The translations under genes were made by a program, and so were the position numbers. The notes under the pieces were generated by a model, which searched no databases, was not told the DNA's origin, and saw only the letters and a program-made list of their open reading frames with translations. Positions 59,640-64,000 of a DNA stretch of 64,000 nucleotides are shown one piece after another; position 1 is the first letter of the stretch; every line of letters starts with the position of its first letter. Source of the DNA: an uncultured Lachnospiraceae bacterium (lineage in GTDB: Bacteria; Bacillota; Clostridia; Lachnospirales; Lachnospiraceae); the NCBI GenBank assembly GCA_902765725.1, contig CACXAT010000005.1, forward strand, positions 1 to 64,000, written 5' to 3'.

Positions 59640-60752
59640 ATGAAAAAAGACAGCTTTTATATGCCTGCAAGAGTCCTGTGCCAGGATGACGTGGTGAGAA
59701 AGTCTGCCGGCGAGCTGAAGAAGTTCGGGCGCAAGGCACTGATCGTAACGGGAAAGCATTCCGCGGACAGGTGCGGTGTATACGCGGATCTGTGCGCGGC
59801 GCTGGAGGAGGCAGGCACTCAGTACTGCCGGTTCAGCGACGTGGAACCCAATCCTTCCGTCCAGACTATTATGAAAGCCCGGGACTACGGACTTGAAGAG
59901 GGCGTGGACTTTGTGATCGGCGCCGGCGGCGGTTCGCCCATGGACGCTGCGAAGGCCATCGCTCTGATGATCCGCCATGCGGATAAGGGAGCGGACTATC
60001 TCTATACGGCAGGGGCAGACGGATCAACCCTACCCGTGGTCTGCATACCGACGACCTGCGGAACGGGTTCGGAGGTGACCGGAGTCTCCGTTCTGTCCAA
60101 TGACAAGCTGCAGACCAAGAAGTCTATCCCGTTCAAGATCTTCCCGCAGCTGTCACTGATCGACGGGAAATACCTTCAGTACGCAGACCGCAGGACCCTG
60201 TGCAATACCGGGTTTGACGCTCTGGCGCACCTGTTTGAGAGCTATATCAATTCATCTGCGACCCAGATGTCCAGACTGATCGCGGAGGACGGCATGCGTA
60301 TCTGGAAGAACAATCTCCCGGTGCTTCTGGGAGAAAGGGAGCTGGACGCAGAATCCGCCGAGAGCCTTATGAAGGCAGCCATGCTGGGCGGAATGGCGAT
60401 CGCGCATACGGGGACCAGCCTTCCCCATGGCCTGAGCTACGCACTGACCTATCATCTCAATGTGCCCCACGGGCAGGCCGTGTGTTTCTTCATGGCCGGC
60501 TATCTTGAGGCGGCTGATCCGGATGACTGCGCGCGGGCCCTGGAGCTGTCGGGATTTGAGAGTGTGGAGCAGTTTGGCGAGATCTATAAGAAGTGCTGCC
60601 ACCTGCCGGATGTTCCGCGGGACGTCCTTGAAAAGACACTGGACGCATGCACCGCAGACCTTGCGGCAGACCCGGCCAAGTGCGCCAAGGCTCCGTTTAC
60701 TGTAGACAGAGAACTGCTCGGCAGGATCGCATACAGAAGCCTTACGGTCTGA
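59640..60752 (+). CDS. Iron-containing (group III) alcohol dehydrogenase
   Basis: The 370-residue protein has VIGAGGGSPMDAAKAIAL, PTTCGTGSEVTG, NTGFDALAHLFESY with metal-binding residues and AHTGTSLPHGLSYALTYHLNVPH with C-terminal histidines. It differs clearly from the two other Fe-alcohol dehydrogenases of the window. GGAGGAG lies ahead of the ATG at 59640. A TATACT box at 59556-59561 without a good -35 may be its promoter. The substrate is unknown. Confidence 0.88.
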   Translation: MKKDSFYMPARVLCQDDVVRKSAGELKKFGRKALIVTGKHSADRCGVYADLCAALEEAGTQYCRFSDVEPNPSVQTIMKARDYGLEEGVDFVIGAGGGSPMDAAKAIALMIRHADKGADYLYTAGADGSTLPVVCIPTTCGTGSEVTGVSVLSNDKLQTKKSIPFKIFPQLSLIDGKYLQYADRRTLCNTGFDALAHLFESYINSSATQMSRLIAEDGMRIWKNNLPVLLGERELDAESAESLMKAAMLGGMAIAHTGTSLPHGLSYALTYHLNVPHGQAVCFFMAGYLEAADPDDCARALELSGFESVEQFGEIYKKCCHLPDVPRDVLEKTLDACTADLAADPAKCAKAPFTVDRELLGRIAYRSLTV

Positions 60753-60790
60753 TGCGCCGCCGGCCGTAGTCTGAAAGAGGCAGAGAATAC

Positions 60791-62071
60791 ATGAGTTGGG
60801 AATGGTTGGATCTTGTGACCGGTTATCTGAATCCGGATGCACTGATCGGGTGTAAAGACAGCATCACAGCGATGAGCCCATGGCTTCAGGGAATCCTGGT
60901 CGGGGCGGTGTTTCTTCTGGCAGGAGGAGCAGTACTTGAACTGTTCTTCGGCCTGAAGATGCAGAGGTTTGCCAGATGTATGGCCGGACTGTCGGTCGGG
61001 TTTGCCGTCTGCTTTGTGATCCTGTGCGGATATACACAGACCGAACCGGTCAGAATGGTGCTGTATTCACTTCTGGCAGGCGTGGCAGCCGGACTGCTGT
61101 ACGCATTTCTGGAGCGGGGGTACCGTTTTGTCCAGGGCTTTCTCTTTGGATGCGCGCTGGCGTCCTGGCTGGTGCCGGAGATTCTGAAGATGAGCCCGGA
61201 TGATAATCCCGGCAGAATCCTGAGGCTGGTGATCGCGGCTGCGGCAGGCTGTGTATGTGCCCTTCTGGCAAAGCGGCTTCGCCCGGTGCTGTCCGCGCTT
61301 CTGGGCGGCACCATACTCGGACTGCTGGCAGAGGCGCTCATACCCTATGAGACCATACCGTTTCTGTATGAGAATCTGCACCTGTCAGAGGGCATGTACC
61401 GGAATCTTCTTCCCCTTGTGCTGGCAGGCCTCGGGCTCCTGGCGCAGGTGCCGCAGTGGGTGAACCTGATCCGGGAGGAGAAGGAGAAAGCGGCCCTGCA
61501 GGCGGCCGCAGAGCTTTCGCAGGCTTCCTCGGCCGGAGAGGGCGAAGGCAGTGAAGACAGGAAAAACAGTGAAGACGGTGAAGGCGAAGAGAGCAGAGCC
61601 CGGGGAGAGAAAGAGAACACTGAGACAGAGAACGGTCAGATGCCTTCGGGGCTGAGTGTAGCTCAGGCGGAGGCAGTTCTTGTGGAGAAGGCAAGAGAGC
61701 TTGCCCTGGCGGCAGCCAGAAATGTAGAAGAGATCAGGCTCCGGGAGCGGTATGAAGATGTGGCCGAGGGCCTGTACAGCGCCGAGGCGGCAGCCGGGAG
61801 ACTGGGAGTGAGTGTGGACCAGTTCCTGGAGGGTATGAAGCAGAGCGGCTATGCACTTCCGGAAGCGACCGGGCAGCCGGACGAAGAGCCTGAGAGCGCA
61901 GATACGAAGGAGCAGCCGGGCGAAGAGCCTGAGAGCGCAGATACGAAAGAGCAGCCGGAGGCTGCAGAGAAGACGGAAGGAGAGACGGATGGGCTGGTTC
62001 GAGAAGAAGGTCCTGATCTACCGCAGGAGGGACAGACAGACCTGGGAGAAGATCAGGGAAGTTCTGAGTAA
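60791..62071 (+). CDS. Membrane protein with TMEM198/DUF4203-like N-terminus and charged repeat tail
   Basis: The 426-residue protein has about seven hydrophobic segments in residues 30-225, rich in Gly and Ala as in the TMEM198/DUF4203 group. The cytoplasmic tail is highly charged, with runs of Glu, and contains a coiled-coil-like stretch (about 285-325). A duplicated 13-residue unit (EEPESADTKEQPG) is encoded by a 39-bp repeat at 61883-61960. The function is unknown. The stop at 62071 lies 83 bases inside the next gene, so the two are linked. It begins a new block unrelated to glycoside metabolism. Confidence 0.7.
   Translation: MSWEWLDLVTGYLNPDALIGCKDSITAMSPWLQGILVGAVFLLAGGAVLELFFGLKMQRFARCMAGLSVGFAVCFVILCGYTQTEPVRMVLYSLLAGVAAGLLYAFLERGYRFVQGFLFGCALASWLVPEILKMSPDDNPGRILRLVIAAAAGCVCALLAKRLRPVLSALLGGTILGLLAEALIPYETIPFLYENLHLSEGMYRNLLPLVLAGLGLLAQVPQWVNLIREEKEKAALQAAAELSQASSAGEGEGSEDRKNSEDGEGEESRARGEKENTETENGQMPSGLSVAQAEAVLVEKARELALAAARNVEEIRLRERYEDVAEGLYSAEAAAGRLGVSVDQFLEGMKQSGYALPEATGQPDEEPESADTKEQPGEEPESADTKEQPEAAEKTEGETDGLVREEGPDLPQEGQTDLGEDQGSSE
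61883..61960 (+). repeat. 39-bp tandem repeat within the membrane-protein tail
   Basis: Two 39-bp units (61883-61921 and 61922-61960) differ at only a few positions and give a 13-residue acidic repeat. The near-identity suggests a recent slippage duplication. Confidence 0.85.
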
Positions 62072-62324
62072 GGAAGGCATTCGTTTCAGCGCTTCTCATT
62101 ATGAGCAGGATAATATCCCGGTGGGCGGATACAGTGCGATGGATCCGCGCAACTTCGGCAAAGGGGGAAGGATCGACAGGCAGATTTACACGGTGCGTGT
62201 AAAGGAATCAGCTGCCACGTCCGCCCGGGAGGCGCTCAGGAGCGCCGGCATCGTGGCTGAGGTGGAGGATGTCGAGAGCCTCACCAGGGATGCTTCCAGG
62301 AAGTATAAGGATATCAGATACTGA
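61989..62324 (+). CDS. Small protein of unknown function overlapping the membrane-protein gene
   Basis: The 111-residue protein starts GWFEKKVLIYRRRDRQTWEK and ends in a basic KYKDIRY; it is soluble and charged, and I do not recognise the family. The ATG at 61989 has AAGGAG 6 bases upstream, which lies inside the upstream gene. The 83-base overlap is in another frame. It could be a regulatory partner of the membrane protein or the AAA+ protein; there is no direct evidence. Confidence 0.55.
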   Translation: MGWFEKKVLIYRRRDRQTWEKIREVLSKEGIRFSASHYEQDNIPVGGYSAMDPRNFGKGGRIDRQIYTVRVKESAATSAREALRSAGIVAEVEDVESLTRDASRKYKDIRY

Positions 62325-62361
62325 TTGCGTCACAGATACCAGGGTCAGAGAGGAACACAGA

Positions 62362-63489
62362 ATGGAAAAGGATAGTACCGAAGAACTGATCAGACAGATA
62401 CAGAAGACCAGGCAGGAGCTGGCATCCAGCCTGTACAATGATTTCTTCAGCGTGCCTGCAGGTCCGCAGAGTCAGCCCGGCAGTACCTCCGGGTCAGGAG
62501 ACCAGACATCCGGCAGCGGGGACGGTTCGCCGGCAAGGCCCCAGGACAATGACCCGGGTGCGCAGCCTCAGGCGCAGACCTCCCAGGGGCAGGACAGCGC
62601 ACAGGCAGCGAAGGAACCCGAAGAGGATCCGATGGAGACGCTCAACTCCCTGATCGGCCTGGAGAAGATCAAGCATGATGTGAAGGAACTGACGGACTTT
62701 GCCAGGATCCAGAAGGCAAGAAAGGATGCGGGGCTGAAGTCGGTGCCGGTATCCCTTCATCTGGTCTTCACCGGAAACCCCGGTACCGGCAAGACAACGG
62801 TGGCCAGGATCCTCGCCAAGCTCTATGCCCAGATCGGCATCCTGTCGAAGGGACAGCTGGTGGAGGTGGACCGGTCCGGACTTGTGGCCGGCTATATAGG
62901 GCAGACTGCCCTGAAGACCCAGGAGCAGATCCAGAAGGCGCTGGGCGGAGTTCTGTTTATCGACGAGGCATACGCGCTGGCTTCCAGGAAGGAAGACTTC
63001 GGTCAGGAAGCCATCGATACGATCCTGAAGGCCATGGAGGATCACCGAGATGACCTGATCGTGATCGTCGCAGGCTACACGGGGCCGATGGAAGAGTTCA
63101 TTAACAGCAATCCGGGGCTTCGGAGCCGGTTTAACAAGTACATCGAATTCCCGGATTACACCCTCGACGAACTCATGGGGATCTTCGACCTGAATCTGAA
63201 GAAGTATGACTATACCATCGAGGAAGAGACCCGGGGACATGTGCGGGAGAGGCTGGCTTCGGAGAAGCTTGCCGCCCTGGAGAACTTTGCCAACGCCCGC
63301 GCGGTCCGCAATCTCTTTGAGGAGATCATCACCAACCAGGCAAGGAGAGTTGCTTCGATGAAGGAGCCGACGCTGGAGGATCTGAAGATGCTCACCAACG
63401 AGGACCTGACAGACCCGGAGGAGGAGAACCTGGAGGCTGCGGCTTTTGTAAATGAGCTGGCCGAGGCGGAGCCGGAGCCGGAGGAGTAA
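62362..63489 (+). CDS. AAA+ ATPase of the CbbX/SpoVK (ClpX-like) family
   Basis: The 375-residue protein has a disordered Gln/Gly/Ser-rich region (about 30-85) and then the AAA+ core: Walker A GNPGTGKTTVARIL, Walker B GGVLFIDEAYAL, sensor-1 IVIVAGYTG and Arg-finger region PGLRSRFNKYIEF. It should remodel proteins in the cytoplasm, as CbbX, SpoVK and EccA do. The ATG at 62362 follows AGAGAGG; a frame extends to 62269 without a good site. It follows the small unknown gene and precedes the PrsW-type gene. Confidence 0.88.
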   Translation: MEKDSTEELIRQIQKTRQELASSLYNDFFSVPAGPQSQPGSTSGSGDQTSGSGDGSPARPQDNDPGAQPQAQTSQGQDSAQAAKEPEEDPMETLNSLIGLEKIKHDVKELTDFARIQKARKDAGLKSVPVSLHLVFTGNPGTGKTTVARILAKLYAQIGILSKGQLVEVDRSGLVAGYIGQTALKTQEQIQKALGGVLFIDEAYALASRKEDFGQEAIDTILKAMEDHRDDLIVIVAGYTGPMEEFINSNPGLRSRFNKYIEFPDYTLDELMGIFDLNLKKYDYTIEEETRGHVRERLASEKLAALENFANARAVRNLFEEIITNQARRVASMKEPTLEDLKMLTNEDLTDPEEENLEAAAFVNELAEAEPEPEE

Positions 63490-63513
63490 CGCGGGAAAGG
63501 AGCGGTATCCGTT

Positions 63514-64000
63514 ATGTATTTTTTATTTCCGTTTATGCTGATCTTTTCGCTTCCGAATATCCTGATGGCCCTTGCGGCTGTCATTCCGGCCATCTGGCTT
63601 CTGGTTAAGGTGTACCGGATGGATTCGATCGAGAAAGAGCCGATGGGCCTGATCGTGAGGCTGATCGGCATGGGCATGCTCGCCACATTCCTTGCGATCG
63701 TGACGGAGACGATCGGCAGCGCGCTGATCAATGAATCAACGCTGCTTGGCAAGTTCCTGATGTATTTTGTGGTCGTGGCTCTGTCCGAGGAGGGCTTCAA
63801 GTACCTCCTTCTGAAGAGGACCACCTGGAGGAACCCGTCCTTCAATTATCAGTTCGACGGGATCGTCTACGCCGTTTCTGTCTCGCTGGGATTCGCGCTG
63901 CTGGAGAATATCTCCTATGTATTCTCCTATGGATTCTCCACCGCGGTGGTGCGCGCGTTTACTGCTGTTCCGGGACATGCCTGCTTTGGCGTGTTCATGG
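63514..64000 (+). CDS. PrsW-type intramembrane metalloprotease (truncated by window edge)
   Basis: The first 162 residues show several membrane spans with the PrsW family motifs: SEEGFKYLLL (Glu-Glu-x-x-Lys), GFALLENISY and a His in VPGHACFG. In Bacillus PrsW cuts anti-sigma factor RsiW at site 1, but many PrsW relatives have other targets. The rest of the gene is outside the window. The GAAAGGAG ribosome binding site lies 11 bases from the start at 63514. Confidence 0.85.
   Translation, partial: MYFLFPFMLIFSLPNILMALAAVIPAIWLLVKVYRMDSIEKEPMGLIVRLIGMGMLATFLAIVTETIGSALINESTLLGKFLMYFVVVALSEEGFKYLLLKRTTWRNPSFNYQFDGIVYAVSVSLGFALLENISYVFSYGFSTAVVRAFTAVPGHACFGVFM

Noticed and set aside
1..64000. 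CRISPR array, tRNA, rRNA, insertion sequence or phage genes
   Set aside because: No regularly spaced direct repeats, no cloverleaf-like tDNA, and no transposase, integrase or phage motif was found in either strand. Small structured RNAs could still be missed by eye.

Overview
The window reads as the chromosome of an anaerobic, Gram-positive gut-type bacterium of the Clostridia, probably Lachnospiraceae or a relative. The evidence is AGGAGG ribosome binding sites almost everywhere, GC by eye in the mid-fifties, an oxygen-sensitive FeS old-yellow-enzyme type reductase, ferredoxin-like modules, butyrate kinase, MATE exporters, AraC regulators fused to GH39-like domains, and SpoVK/CbbX-type AAA and PrsW proteins. 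No rRNA, tRNA, insertion sequence, phage gene or CRISPR array was seen. The taxonomic statement is inference.

Most of the window (0.4-52 kb) looks like one large catabolic island for plant glycosides, with flavonoid-type C- and O-glycosides as the best guess. Its key content is two complete cassettes of a beta-sandwich C-glycoside deglycosidase subunit (CGD beta, DgpB/DfgB-like), a TIM-barrel metal-dependent subunit (CGD alpha, DgpC/DfgA-like) and a MATE exporter, at 15.5-18.3 kb and 29.5-32.6 kb. A Gfo/Idh/MocA oxidoreductase at 39.8 kb could be the DgpA-type enzyme that makes the 3-keto sugar that CGD cleaves.

Layout. 0.4-16 kb: flavodoxin-fold reductase, PRD-type regulator, MFS carrier, Fe-alcohol dehydrogenase, 2-hydroxyacid dehydrogenase, OYE-like reductase, flavodoxin-ferredoxin, class II aldolase, then an acyl carrier protein / thiolase-like / DUF35 set and a FGGY sugar kinase. 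Five copies of a palindromic operator (core CCGTTTTAAAACGG) occur here, each exactly 25 bp upstream of a -35 box. 16-28 kb: CGD cassette 1, two esterases on the minus strand, and GH106-like, GH43 and GH3 glycosidases with a small ABM-fold protein. 28-34.7 kb: second flavodoxin-fold reductase, CGD cassette 2, a carboxylesterase. 34.7-39.5 kb: two AraC-type regulators carrying GH39-like domains that have lost the catalytic acid/base. 39.8-52 kb: DgpA-like enzyme, fumarate-reductase-like flavoprotein, NTF2-fold protein, MFS carrier, two FeS electron-transfer proteins, an esterase, a second thiolase / DUF35 / ACP set, butyrate kinase and a small membrane protein.

52.4-58 kb is a complete Opp/Dpp-type ABC importer. 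58.2-60.8 kb holds two further Fe-alcohol dehydrogenases, each with its own promoter. From 60.8 kb to the end the content changes to a membrane protein, a small unknown overlapping it, an AAA+ ATPase and a PrsW-type protease truncated by the window edge; these look unrelated to the island.

Proposed working model (inference): O-linked sugars and acyl groups are removed by the glycosidases and esterases, C-linked sugars are oxidised and eliminated by the DgpA-like enzyme and the CGDs, aglycones are reduced by the flavodoxin-fold, OYE-like and fumarate-reductase-like enzymes and exported by the MATE proteins, and the carbon skeletons meet the thiolase/DUF35/ACP sets, dehydrogenases, sugar kinase and butyrate kinase. 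The least described parts are the duplicated thiolase-DUF35-ACP module and the regulon palindrome.
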